Shown one piece after another: positions 1-11,900 of a DNA stretch of 64,000 nt. Position numbers and translations under genes: made by a program. The notes under the pieces are model-generated. The model did not search any database. It saw only the letters and a list, made by a program, of their open reading frames with translations, and was not told where the DNA came from. Source of the DNA: Anthoceros angustus (Eukaryota; Streptophyta; Anthocerotopsida; Anthocerotales; Anthocerotaceae); contig MU008199.1 of NCBI GenBank assembly GCA_010909165.1, positions 390,248-454,247 on the forward strand, written 5' to 3'. Numbering within the stretch: position 1 is the stretch's first letter; every line of letters begins with the position of its first letter.

Positions 1-640
1 CACAACATGCTCAGACTCCTAATATTCCTGAGCCATAAGAGCGACAAACATACTGGGCATCTCTCGGACTTGGTCATGGCATGCTTCAGTCACGTCCGTA
101 TCATCATGTATTAGATTTCTGCTTAAACCGTTTGCATTCAAATGAATTTTTCCTGCCCTATGCACAATCTCTATGTCATATTCTGACAGTAGCAAAGCCC
201 ACCTTGCTAGTTTCCGGCTGAGTTTCATGTTTGTCATGAGCCAGTGTAGGGGCTGGTGATCTGTCATCAATTGAAACCGTCTTCCAAACAGATACACACG
301 AAAATGCAACGTTGCCCAAACTACAGCCAGGCACTCACCCTCGTAGGACAAATAATTGGCCTCTGCTAAATTGTTGGACCTACTCGCATATGCCACAACA
401 TGCTCCTCTCCTTGTTCTGTCACTTGAGAAAGCACGGCTCCAATCCCCGCAATGCTCAATCTGTGTGTAAGACAAATGGTCTCTCAAAATCTGGTCGAGC
501 CTTTCTGCGAGCTGACCTTTCAGCTCCAGCCATGCTGCTTCATGCTCCAACTCCCACTGCCAAGCCATGCCTGTGAAGGCATTGATGCAAGTAGCTCGAG
601 ATTGGAAGAATGCAAGAAGTGCCCGATGTATCAAACATGC
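1..640 (-). mobile_element. Ty3/gypsy reverse transcriptase-RNase H remnant
   Basis: Read on the minus strand, positions 459 down to 19 encode the end of a reverse transcriptase and the start of RNase H: an IAGIGAVLSQ block, then VAYASRSN, the FQLMTDHQPLHWL block and a typical WALLLSEYDIEIVHRAGK stretch. Just upstream (about 460-620), in another frame, lie the residues WELEHEAAWLELKGQL, which match the usual region preceding this domain, so there is a frameshift near 460. No ATG opens the frame and no LTR, primer-binding site or integrase is joined to it. It is a dead fragment running off the left edge. Family assignment is firm; the right boundary is approximate. Confidence 0.85.
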
Positions 641-1582
641 GAAAACGGTGAGGAAATTGCACGCACTGCTGAATGACGTAGAGATGATAGACGATCCGGA
701 CTTGATGCCTTTCCAAGACAGGCGCAGGGAACAATTCCTGGAAGAGAATTCCACCCTAAAACGCACCCGAGTAAGCCTATCACGGAAGGTCACAGCGATT
801 GAGAGCCCTATGGTTGATGAGGCAGAGGAAAATGTGCAAGCATGTGGTAATGAAATATTCCATTGTCCCTCCATTTCCAGCCCTAGCTGGTCCTCCTCGT
901 TACATCATTTCTGTTTACTTCCAAGATTTGCAGGATTGGCGTAGTAGGCTTGACACACAGGTGAAGACATACCGCCAGATAAGACACAACTGCCGCGACA
1001 ACAAATTGTCTTGCAAGATCTGCCTTGGACTGTGCTGCGCACTTGAACCGTGGTCATGCATTTGTCTTAAGGAACTCGGGGATCTTTGGAATAATCTCAA
1101 CTCCGAGGTGACCATTGTCCATTCGTTGTAATTGATATATTATCCCGTTGTAAAAACGACCATTGTAAACACCAAGTCTTATTTGTAAAAACACGCTTCG
1201 TTGTAAAAGCATGCATTGTAAAGCATCCCCAGTTGTAATTTTTTGTTCCGTAGTAAAACACCCCCCAGTTGTAATTTCTCGCTCCATAGTAAAACAATAT
1301 CTCACCGTTGTAGCAGATGACATTATAAAGCACTAACTCCTGGCATAATTTCTCGTTCTCGTTCCCTCCGCATAGGAGATTGTGATCTTCACATCACTAT
1401 TAAAACTTCCTAATTTAAAGTCCTTCCCAATAAAGAAGATAGTCAATACCATTTCAAGACTTTCCAAATTCCAACTTCATGTCCAAATAAAGAAGCGATC
1501 ATGTCTTTAAAAAAATTAAGAGAATTATGAATACTTCAATCCAGGTTGATCAGACAAATGAAAGAACTTTAAATCCTTCAAT
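641..1582. other. Intergenic, no gene recognised
   Basis: A short plus-strand frame at 567-944 overlaps the retroelement remnant and matches nothing I know. Between about 1130 and 1330 a loosely repeated TTGTAA-rich stretch occurs. The rest is AT-rich and holds the 3' flank of the COAD gene. Confidence 0.5.
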
Positions 1583-2670
1583 CTAAGTTGATAACCCAAC
1601 CCTATCTTTGGCAAGTTGCTCTCTCATGTCGGATGAGCTCACTTTTCCTGTACCATCTTTTGCCACTAAATCTACCACCTCGACCTGCAACATAGCAATA
1701 GAATCTTACTAAAAATTAAATAATAGTTATAAAATGAAAATATTATTATTATTTCGTATAAACAATACCATGAACCCGCATTGAACTAACCTTCAATTGA
1801 GCCAATCCTTTTTCTGCCCTCTTCCTATTTACGGCTAAACCTCCACCAAGAGTCTCCTTACTTCAGTAAGATATATGATACAACCACTCTCAATGTAAAA
1901 AATGTGATTGGATAACTAAATAAACAAAAGAGTAACCAAGAATCTGATCCATACAAACTTAATAATTAAAAAGTGACTAACCAAATAAATAATAACTAAC
2001 CTCACCACTATGGCCTTCAAACCGTCATCGACAATAGAAGGACCATAAGGATCTGTGATTGGTTCCGTTTCAACTTGTAGGCCAGGTTTGATTGACTGCA
2101 TAAAAATCAACATGTAAAATTTAAAAACACATAAAATTCAAATTTATTATTTTAATAATATAAAATATTTCAATCAAATAAAAGCCTGGACTGAAAGGTA
2201 CGGCAGATCATGCCAACAAGAGTTTTTGAAAACACAATACGTAAGCTGTTGCACCTTAATAAAATCTGCGACCGCTTTGCTTCTCACCTCGAAAGGCTGT
2301 ATTAAATGAGAGAGCTGTGAAGTCAACCAAAAAACGCTAAATGAATTCACAATGCATGCAACAATGATTCAGCAAACATCAAAGAATGATGAAACAAACC
2401 TACCTTCTTCTTAGTGAGCATAGGACCAATGCAAATGCCAACTACAATCCGTTTCGTGGCGAGCTCAGCAGCTGCCTAATGACAGTGAAGCACACAAACA
2501 CAATCAAGTCTTAAATCCAGACACTCACATCCCACAAAGCAAAATAACTTACTTGTTCGAACAAGATAAGCCTACCCTAAACGAGAAAAAACCTGCAGCA
2601 GAACTTTGTGGCCTGCGTGCAGGCGGTCGAAGGTACCTCCAAGTACCACAGCATCATAGGTATTAGCCAT
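1583..2670 (-). CDS. COAD: Phosphopantetheine adenylyltransferase (CoA biosynthesis)
   Basis: This enzyme transfers AMP from ATP to 4'-phosphopantetheine, the fourth step of coenzyme A synthesis. Six exons join in phase: 2593-2670, 2404-2475, 2255-2314, 2001-2095, 1791-1860 and 1583-1684, giving about 158 residues, the normal length for the plant enzyme. Exon 1 opens with [20 protein letters not shown], the nucleotidylyltransferase motif (GGTFDxxHxGH). Exon 2 has [16 protein letters not shown]. Exon 4 has [13 protein letters not shown]. Exon 5 reads [19 protein letters not shown] and exon 6 ends with the KVSSSDMRE signature. All introns are GT-AG. There is no N-terminal extension, so a cytosolic enzyme is expected. 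The ATG at 2670 is the first codon of the conserved domain. It is transcribed divergently from the gene at 3410. Identification rests on family resemblance and is strong. Confidence 0.93.
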
Positions 2671-3409
2671 AAGCACTGTCTGCCAGCCATGATGCATTCA
2701 GAGGAATCTACAAGTCAGATAAGAAAGTGCCGCAAGCGAGATCCTGCCAAAGGAGCAATCCTGCTTAGGAATGCACACAGGGTCAGATACTAAAGTGCCT
2801 CAAGAGAAATCCTGCCAAAAAGAGGAATTCACCCGAGGAATGCACACAACAAAAAAAAGGCAACAGCTTGTCCTACGAAATTCGGCCCATCTTTACCACG
2901 GAGAGCAAACCAGGCTAGCAAGGAGTTGTAAGGTAACATTAGAGGCAGAGAGAGCTCAGGGAATAAGAAACCAAGATCAGCAAAGCAGCAGAAGTAAAAG
3001 GACTGAACAAACGGCAGTGCAGTGCGGACCGTGAGTAACTTGCGCCTTCCAGCTAGATTGTGTGTTAGAATCTGGACACCCTCATCTGCAGAGCAAAGAC
3101 GCCGTGAGAACGAGCAGTGCGCAGCACAACCGAGTCGAAACAACTTGCATCCGATTCCCCCTGAGACGGTGAAGCACGTACATACCTGTGGAGTGAGGGC
3201 CTCAGGTGCACGGCGTCTAATTAACCATGTTTCTAGGAGTCACGGGGCACGGGTGGCCGTGGTGCCTCAGCTAGAGTGGCCGCTACTTTGCTTCCTTCAA
3301 CTTTTCCACAAAACAAACCCTGTAATTGCGGTTTCGAGATTTTTAAGCTGTATCGCACCATGCTGCTTTTTCTTCCAGATAGGAGGAGGACGCCAAAAAC
3401 GCAGAAACG
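2671..3409. promoter_or_regulatory. Divergent intergenic region with a short repeat
   Basis: This 740-base stretch separates the COAD gene (-) and the plastid protein gene (+) and must hold both promoters. About 2715-2850 holds two imperfect copies of a unit of roughly 70 bases containing AAATCCTGCCAAA-type and GGAATGCACAC sequences. No TATA box stands out. Confidence 0.4.
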
Positions 3410-4432
3410 ATGGCAGCAGCGATGGCCATGGCTTGCGGCAGCAGGGCGCTTGCGACAGCTGTGCCCTTTTCCGCCTCCAAGCCACTGCTGCGTGTGGCGG
3501 AGCGGGCCTCTCAAACCGCGTCGTTTGTGCCCCGAGCGGCCAAGAGCGAAGGCGTGGAACCGGACTTGTTTGAAGGGGAGCGCGATCCCTGGATAACTCT
3601 CGGGGAGGACGAGGTGAGCTGAGAACGTCTGCTGTGGTGAACAAGCTGAGCTGAATTTGCTCAGGCCTCCCTCTCAGTGCTGGGCACGGTGGTGGGTGTG
3701 ACTCTTTTCGACATCCCGCGGTTTGAGAGTTTATTGTCTGCCCTTGTTTGAGTGATTCAGGAGTTGTATTTCCCCTACGGAAAGGCTGATGGAGCACACA
3801 CCTGGCACAAGGGCGACGATGGTGTGTTCTTCGCGTAACCACAATCTCCCGAGCAGTTTGTCCGTCTGTGTTGATCCGGAGGTATTGAGCTGGTCTCCCA
3901 ATGGTGTGGCAGGGACATTTTGGGAGGGCATTGTTGAGGTCTTCGAATCCTCAGGCGGTCCTGTTGGTGTCCAAGGTACTTAGTTTTTAGTTTTTGCTAC
4001 AGGGTGTGATGAGCTGATGTTGTGGAGCATGCTAGCTTTTCTGTCTGCCTGTATGCCATTGTATCCAATTGTTTATTCTCGCTGGTGCAGCTGGTGAGAA
4101 CAACATTTTGACATTTTTCTCATGTAGGCACAATCTCGTGGCTATATCCCTTTGGAGTGTTCGCGGCATTGTACGCCAATGCGCCAGTAAAGCTCCTAAC
4201 TCTCATTTGTCTTTCCTATTCACATTTTGGGATCTTGTGTAACCGAGCTTTCTTGCGTTGGATGCAGTCAGAGTTCTACGTGATCTACTCTTCTGTTTTT
4301 GTTTGGCTCTTTATCTCGTTTGAATTTGCGAAGCCAGACCAGCCGTGGAATTTCGAGCCAGACATGTATTACGATGAGGAGTTGCTCAACGGTGCACGGG
4401 AGCCAGAGCGGCCAGTTGAGAATTCAAATTGA
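3410..4432 (+). CDS. Small plastid membrane protein, family not named
   Basis: Exon 1 (3410-3613) starts MAAAMAMACGSRALATAV, a Ser/Ala/Arg-rich leader like a chloroplast transit peptide, followed by WITLGEDE. Exon 2 (about 3763 on) reads ELYFPYGKADGAHTWHKGDD. A later exon (to 3975) gives LSWSPNGVAGTFWEGIVEVF, then GTISWLYPFGVFAALYANAP (to 4187), and the last exon (4267-4432) gives a hydrophobic segment FYVIYSSVFVWLFISFEF and the tail KPDQPWNFEPDMYY. Two membrane segments are likely. I recognise the pattern YGKADG...KPDxPxNFEP as that of a conserved small thylakoid-type protein but cannot name it with certainty. The junction near 3835-3860 is irregular: only 22 bases, bounded by GT and AG, restore the frame, which is too short for a normal intron. 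Confidence 0.6.
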
Positions 4433-4928
4433 AAATATTTGTAAAGCATCTATTCGTCGCGAATTATGTCGCTGGTTTTTTGGGCATGTGATTGCAGCTC
4501 ACCACACTGCCGTTTTTCAGTGTTGATGCCCCCCTGGGCACCAGCTGCCTGTCCCGACTTCTTAGTACTGTCGACATGTGTACCGGGCATGGATATGCTA
4601 TGGGGATACGAAACTTTCCAATAGGTTAGCTGCATGTGTGGAATACAGTGTGATAGCCTGAAGTGAAAGGTGAAATTGTATCAATATTGTAAAGTATACC
4701 AGGTCCTAGAATTACAGATAGGTGAAAGGTGGTGGTCGAATGTCTACGGGCATAGCCCTTTGCGACCAGCAACAGATTGAAGTCAGGAAGTCTATGTCCT
4801 CATTCCTGACGGTATATCTGTGGGTGGTCTCTCAAACAGAGGACTGCCACAAAACACGGGTCTAGCGCCAGCAAGCATGTGTAGCACTGACGAAAAAATG
4901 GTGCGGACAATCGCTTGCCTTGGAGCGT
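4433..4928. other. Convergent intergenic region
   Basis: The 3' flanks of the plastid protein gene (+) and the coiled-coil gene (-) meet here. No coding exon, RNA gene or repeat was seen. Confidence 0.5.
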
Positions 4929-7496
4929 TTAGAAAAAAACATATTTCCTGTTCTCTCGTTTCCTTCTGTCCAGCTCCTTCTCCAGGTCAATGATCTTCCT
5001 TTCCAGCTCCTTCCTCTCCTGTTTTTCTCTTTGAATCATGCCCTCCACCAGAGTATTATGTTCGAGCAGATCCATACATTTCTTGCCACTTTTCTTGGCT
5101 TGTAAATTCATTTCAAGGGCTTTATGTCGATGCAACTGAACCTCACGATTTGCCCTTTCTAGTGTTGCGTGAACAACCTACAGCCAATGAAGAATAGTGA
5201 AAGCTGCTTGAGAAGAACAAACATCAGTAGAAAATCTCCTCCTTGCATAAGATCAAAAGGTTCATAACACCCTCCTCCCCACCACCCAGCCACCAATCTT
5301 GTACTGCACCCTCTCTTGTTGCTCCTTCTGTGTCTTCATCTCAGCTGAATCAAGAGTCTTTGCCAGTGCTTTGGCAGTTTGCAGCTGTAAGGATATGGTG
5401 ACGACAGCAGCAAAGCTGACCTAGTCATTGCTTGATACACCTATTGGAGTGCCTAGCTTGGACTCGTGTTATCATTGAGAACAGTGCAGTCTTCATATAC
5501 GTAAGAACCCAGGACATCCTGTCCATCTTGGGGCTTTCACTTGGTGCTTTTCTGAGGCAGCAAAGCTCCTACTAAGCGCCCTGGGCACCCTTGGGGTCAG
5601 ATCAAAATGGTTTTCTTGATCGCTGTGGGCTTCCACTTTTGGCCCGCGGTCGATCCATTTTTAAGCGGTGAGCGGCTACTACTCCTCTCTTGTCACCCCG
5701 CAGCAGTAGCTGCCCATGGTGACATCATGTTGTCAAGATCAGATAATCTCACAGAGACCAACTGGGCTGAGTCATGTCAGGCAGATGACGGTGCTTAGTG
5801 GCCCTTAGAACCTGATAGAACCTGACTGCTTTCAGATGGCATAAGCAGATGGATGGCACAAGCAGATGGTGCTACCAGCTAGAGTTGGGTGATCCATCTG
5901 GATGCACGCTTGTCTTAAGCAGAGGCGGAGGCAGGCTTAGGTCCTTAGTTCTACTAGGTTGCATCCATTAGTGGGCACCATGCTCCGTATACCCTCCAGC
6001 AAGCAGCCTCAATGTCAGCTCCTCCTATAGGAAGAAATGAATCCTTACCGAGATGCAGCTCTCTAGTTGTTGATTTGCAAGTTCCAGCTTCAGGGCCTTG
6101 TCCTTCAACCGAGTCAGCTCTCTGTTCTCACAGCTGATGTCGCTGTGCATGGCTTTGACTTTCTTCACAACTTTGCGAAGCCGGTTGATCTCTTGAGCAA
6201 ATACGTCCCTTTCAAATTCAGTTTCCTGGAGTTTACTCACTTTTTAATGAAGTAATTTATCTGCCACCTTGTGGAATTTCCTGCAATACTTCAGATTGTT
6301 GCCCACTTACTCTGGTACGAGTGACACGAACGTCCCGGTGCAGAAGACATAGCTCCTCGTGTTGGGCATCACAAGTTGCCTGCAAGTCTCCCAACCTTTG
6401 CTTCAATCCTGCAAAACGGCACAACAAACGTGCTTTTGCTCAAGATACATAAGTACTAAATGGTATGGTCGAAACTTTCTCAAAACTTGGTGCGGACATA
6501 CTTCCTAGTGCAAAGTGTGCAACTCCTTCACAGCAAAATGAGGCTATTAATTATTTTTGGATGAGATGTGCTACAACAATTGTATTGTGCATAGTTTTGC
6601 CTGTTTTGAGAACTAGAATCTATTGAGAGTGCAGTTCACTATACTCTATACCATTACAGCTGAAAGGGATGTGTACTTGTCAATGCATATGTGCCTTCTT
6701 GTGAGCCCAAGACAAATCAAATAATAAGCCCTTCCTGTGTTGACAACCAATAGTGCAAGCACTGATAAGTATACAAGTCCGCTTTACTGTGATAATCGCT
6801 CCAAATTGTGATGAATTAGGTGCAGCCTACAACGTACTTTAATGACTCTTAAAAACATGATTATGTTGCAACACATAGGTGCAAGATTCTAATGAAAGAG
6901 AACCTGCAATCTTAGCACGCAACCTCGTTTGGCCACCAGTGCGATGGGCACCATCTGCTGATGCGGACAATTCAAGATCTTCAACATCTTTCTCCAATTT
7001 TCTATGAGACAAAGTGAGCACAAATTGAAAATTTATGAAAGAAAGACATTGCAACACAAGAAATGCATTTGTAAGAGAAAATGTAGTTTCTCAGCTATGT
7101 ACTAAGGTCAAACCTGTTTTCCAAATCAACAGCTGCCGCATGAGTTTTGTATAGCTTAAGTTGATGTTGTCCATCAAGAAGTGCTCTCTTCAAATCTATA
7201 ATTTCTTCTAGTAGGGATTCTTTATCTCGACTTGCTAATACTAATCGGCGAGATAGACCTGGACCAGGAGCTCTTCCCCGTGGCGACGTACATTCAGCCT
7301 CTTGTAACCCAACTTCTCCTAGTGCTAAAAGATGTCCACTTGGTCCAATTGCTCCCGAATTTGACAAGACTTCTCCAGATTTACCACATTCATTCTGGCA
7401 TCGTCTTTGAGCATTCCTTGATGTAGCAGAAGTACAACATTTATATCTTCCTGGTCCAGCACCATCAGCTACCAATCCTACTTTTGCTAAATCCAT
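4929..7496 (-). CDS. Coiled-coil protein, possible ciliary type
   Basis: Six exons are read: 7114-7496, 6904-7001, 6311-6408, 6049-about 6238, 5310-5384 and 4929-5177, for about 360 residues. The ATG at 7496 opens a basic, Gly/Ser-rich head (MDLAKVGLVADGAG); from about residue 90 the protein is almost all heptad coiled coil: KESLLEEIIDLKRALLDGQ, RKLEKDVEDLEL, ERDVFAQEINRLRKVVKKVK, and a charged end REKQERKELERKIIDLEKEL. No catalytic motif is present. Proteins of this build are common in centrioles and flagella, and seed-free plants keep them for swimming sperm, but that is inference. The junction between exons 3 and 4 (6240-6310) does not splice cleanly: intron-looking sequence there reads as coiled coil (KFHKVADKLLH) but needs a frame change and crosses a TAA. 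The gene may be damaged, or the exon boundaries may be wrong. Confidence 0.65.
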
Positions 7497-8528
7497 TAAA
7501 GAAGTTTTACAAATCTATTCCAGATTGATATTCACTTTTGTGTAGTCCTATACAATTGGGTCTACCACATTAATGATCTACTTTGCAAGATTGTATATGA
7601 ACAATTAGACCAAAGAAAATTTCAAGGCCTTTATGTTTTAGAGTACATAGTGCAATGAATAGAACCCAAGGTGGATGATTGCCGTAACGAATGTGAGTGA
7701 GAATCTTTATTGGATGCAATCACTAAGAATAACTATGTACAATTTTTGTAGTGTGGAGGTTTCTCTCACAAAATGATTCAAGTAGTAACAAACAAACATA
7801 GAAGAAACGAGCTTCCCACTCTAAAACACAAACAAAGAGCTTTTATGTACGGGGAGGTGTGGCCTTTCATTTTCATAATCATGTCATCATTGCACCAAGA
7901 GCTATATTTCTTGTTCTTGGATTTTATTTCACTACTTTAAGTTTTAATCTTATGACATGTGGCTTGTGAACATTGGTTTATAAATTGACAAATTGTATAC
8001 AAGAACCAACTGGAATAAAACACGTGGATGGTCACATAAAGAGGTACACAAGAGAGGTAATGACGAAGAAACATGTAGTTGTGACTGATGTTATCTGCTT
8101 AAGAATAGGAGGTACGAGTTCCAGAGCTTCATATATCATGGAAACAATCATTGACCTCCAAAAGACGTCTTATTAAAGAAAATATCTTATTAAAATGGTC
8201 ACCAGGGTTTCTTTAGACAAAATAAATACGAAATTAAATTTATACACCAAATATTTCTATAAGTTATTGGATATAAATCACCTCATATAATAATTTATAG
8301 ATATCATAATAAATAATTTGTATAAGAGACAATCAAGAACCTTGTTTCTCAAATTTTCTTATGTTATGAAGTTCTTCAATCATTTAATTGAGCACAATAA
8401 AAATTGGAGCCCATCCTAGTGCTGCAAAAATAATTACACTATCTTGCAGGCAAGGTCAGGAGGTAATTTTGCAGACATTATGTTCTTCAATTCACTGGCC
8501 TAATTGTGTTTAGAGTCGACGTCTACAC
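7497..8528. other. AT-rich intergenic region
   Basis: Low-complexity AT-rich DNA between the coiled-coil gene's start and the acyl carrier protein's stop. A plus-strand frame of 67 codons at 7973 has no recognisable content. Confidence 0.5.
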
Positions 8529-8999
8529 TCAAATATGTGACGGCTTGGGCTTGGAAGCGACAGTTCGAGGGTAGGATGCAATGAAGTTAATGGCATCTGC
8601 GCTGCAAACAAACTTCTCCGCTTCTCTATTGGGAATTTCCAGCCCAAATTCTACCTCCAAACCCATGAGCAATTCGATAGTGTCCAAACTATCTAGCCCT
8701 AAATCTCGAGAGAAACGTGCCGTAGGACTGACCTTGTGAGGATCCACTTTCTGCATCGCTTTCACCATTTCAAGAACTCGTTGTGTCACCAGATCCTTGT
8801 CCATATACGTGCCCTTTGCATAGTAAGAGCTCTTGGTTGCCAAGCTTCTACAGGACGTGGATATCACATTCCTTTCAGTCGCAAGTGGCATCACAAATTT
8901 CTCCAGGTGGACATCTGTGGATGCTTTTAGCATTCCCCTTAAGGCGGAGGAAGGTTTGCTGTGGACCATAGACTGCAGAAGAGCTTGAAGAGGTGACAT
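8529..8999 (-). CDS. mtACP: Mitochondrial acyl carrier protein
   Basis: Acyl carrier proteins hold growing acyl chains on a 4'-phosphopantetheine arm. The mitochondrial form feeds octanoate to lipoate synthesis and is also bound to respiratory complex I. The 156-residue frame has a basic, Ser-rich targeting leader (about residues 1-58), then the carrier domain with DLGLDSLDTIELLMGLEVEF; Ser104 in the DSL motif is the attachment site. The domain continues with IPNREAEKFVCSADAINFIA. The start is the ATG at 8999; an open GTG four codons upstream is not needed. The gene has no intron, unlike most genes here, which could mean an old retrocopy. A plastid form is less likely because the core (LGLDSLDTIELLMGLE) and leader look mitochondrial. 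Confidence 0.9.
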   Translation of the reverse strand: MSPLQALLQSMVHSKPSSALRGMLKASTDVHLEKFVMPLATERNVISTSCRSLATKSSYYAKGTYMDKDLVTQRVLEMVKAMQKVDPHKVSPTARFSRDLGLDSLDTIELLMGLEVEFGLEIPNREAEKFVCSADAINFIASYPRTVASKPKPSHI

Positions 9000-11900
9000 T
9001 CCTGATCCCACCGCGTCTACTTTGCCTTAGCCCTAGCTTGCTCCGGTTTCGGACGTCTCGTATGCTTGTAGGTGGAAGTTGGAAAGCCGCATGACGCATT
9101 CTGCCCATGTTTGGCGACCTTGCTCCCCAAGCCTCCCAAGCAACATTTCTAGTTCGCGCTTCCGCTCACGGTCCCTCGCCTTTTTACGCTCTCTACCACC
9201 CTCCGTATGTGCGTTTAATGGAGGCGCATTCATATCTACCCTTCCATATCAATATCATGGGCTAATGGAATTTGAACAAGAGAGGATGACCGTCTTGAGA
9301 ATGAAACAATGAAACCGGATGGGCAGATATGTACATGGATGGATATCTTTACAACATAAGAAAAATAAAAATATTTTTTATTTATCCATTTTTAATTTTA
9401 GAATATTTTAATAGTTTGAACATTTAATTTATTATAAAATCAATAATATTTTTTATCTATTTTATTTAACATTATTTATTTTCTCGGTTACCATACCATA
9501 CCATATCCTACATTTTTTTTAATCTTGGTTAAAGAATTGTTTTTAAAGAATTTAGTTCGTAAAAACATCTTTCTCTATCTTTTTCTTATACTTCTACTCT
9601 TTCTATTTTTAATCTCTTTTAATTAATTTATCATTAATACGATAAATTATCTTTATCTACTCTTTTCTATTTCTATTTCTATTTAGATATATTCGTCGTC
9701 ATTCATATATATTTATCTCTATTTATCTTTCAAATTTGGAAGATTTTTATTTAGGGATAAAAATTGATGGGAAAAGCCCTTCTAGCAGGGAACAACTAAG
9801 AGGGATCCTGAGGGTCAAGATGAAAAGGAGAAGTTACAAAGCTTCTATCGAAAATTACGGACTACGCCTACAATGTCACACGCGGGAAGAGAAAACGGCA
9901 CACAAACTACAGAGGTAGATGAGGATGCATCACCAGCTGTCGCTACTTTGTGAATGATCGTCGTAGAGAGGGCCTATTGAAGAGCAATTTACACTTTCGA
10001 TCTAAAGAATGCCGTAAAATAGGAGAGGGACAGCTGTGGGATACTTTTGCTAGCGGGTCGGCAGGGGGCGGTGCGGTGGTGCACCGCTAGCCGCTAGCAA
10101 AAGTGCACCTATAGCCATCGCCTTTCGCCTAGATAGCCATCACCTTTAGAGGACGGCCCGTTGAAAATATCGAGCGGGTACCCGCACGTGTGCTACTCAG
10201 ACTACTGGATGTCGGGTGATCCACCGAAGTAGCACTCGGCAGAGTGAGTTAGAGTTGCATATGCGGTAGCATCTTGCATCAAGCATATGCTTTATTAACA
10301 ATAAATATGTTTGGTTCACATATGGGCTTATAAAGGATGTTACGAGGAGTGTGTCCTTTCACTAGCTTGCTGATTAACTAACTACCTACTAGCTAAGTCT
10401 AATTTGACTAATATACGTTGGATATAGTCTAGTCGATCTTAACCAATGTGGTCTGCACTATTCCCAACTCCTCTCACACACGTTGAGTTATCTAGAGGGA
10501 GGAGAGTTGGCCGTTTTTGACCGCGCCAGTATTGCTTGACGGGGTCAAAAACGTGCCTCATGTTTTGAAGTTATGGAGCCTGGCAGACAGTGTACGAATT
10601 GGGGTTGGACATATCGCTTCCTTTCATGGAAGAGCCATCTTCATGGACGAAAGAGAGAGAGTGCAGTGCTCGTGAGGTTGAAAGCCACACACAAGGCATC
10701 CAACAAAGCATTGAAAAATGTCGTTCGAAACCTTTGGTGTCAGGAATGCCTTGTCGTGCAAAGCCTACAGTGTAGACAGGTTTGGAACAAGTACCCAAAG
10801 AGGCGCCTTTGCAAGCGTGCGTGGTTGCTCCATCAGATAAGCCCGCACCAACAAAGACCGGCCCATCACGAGTGGATTCGAATCTCTCAATCACACTTGC
10901 ACGCTTTTTGTTGCAATTTGCCAGAGTCCACATTAATCCATACAAAAACGGAACATGATGTTAAACATTATGGTTGCTCGATTGACAGCCTGATCAGCTG
11001 AATGTAAAGCGCACGAGCATCAAATCAGCAAAAAATGGGTCACAAACTCCTTTCATGAACAAAACATGTAGACGTCTTCCCCGCGCTTTAATGTAAAGGA
11101 TGTGCTAAACATCCATTGCTCTACAAGGTGACTATCCAGCTACCTTGGAAGACATGCTTAAACAGTTGATATGAAAACAAAACACACACTCCATTCCAAG
11201 ATTGGCGGCCATACGTTGAGTCACAGATTGATCATAGTACACGCTCCTTTCAAGCCTCAGCTCCACAAGAAGATGATATCTGTAACACGTCTGTAAAGAA
11301 CGTACATAGTTGCAGACTTGCCTCAAGACCTCTGGTGACTATCGCAGCATTCACCTTGCCTCCCTCTTGTAGAGTAGTAGCCTCGAGAAATAGATCTTGA
11401 TCCATGTCTCTACGCTCGCAGCCTGGCCTTTGCAGATCCTTCCCACTCCAGTTGATAGTGCCATCTCCAGCAGTACCCATTGGGTGCTCCATGAGCTACG
11501 TTTTTTAGGGCTACGCCTCGTCATTTACCTGACTATACCATGGATACCTAGCAATGTCGTTAATTGCATATTCAACTTACACATGCATCATGTGGTTACG
11601 AATGATTTACAATGAACCTAATGTTGCCTTATCTATATAGCGCCTAGCTAGCCTAAGCGTTACACTTTAGAGTTAACCCATCCAAATCTTGTTTAAAGCT
11701 AACTTAACCTCTTTAAGCTTTAAACTAGCAAAGCTTTTAACTTTATCTCAGCTTCCTACATAAAACCATGCTTTGAACACGCTTGCTTTGGGCAATAATA
11801 GATAGCACCTACAACCACTGCCAAGACTCTGGTGGAGGCTCGAGCGGAGTAGCCTGACGAAGTATCGAATGGACAGCAGTAGTGGAAGATGCAAGCCTTA

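Noticed and set aside
10571-11492. Frames on both strands considered as a PPR or other gene
   Set aside because: No family signature, and adjacent frames disagree; likely non-coding.
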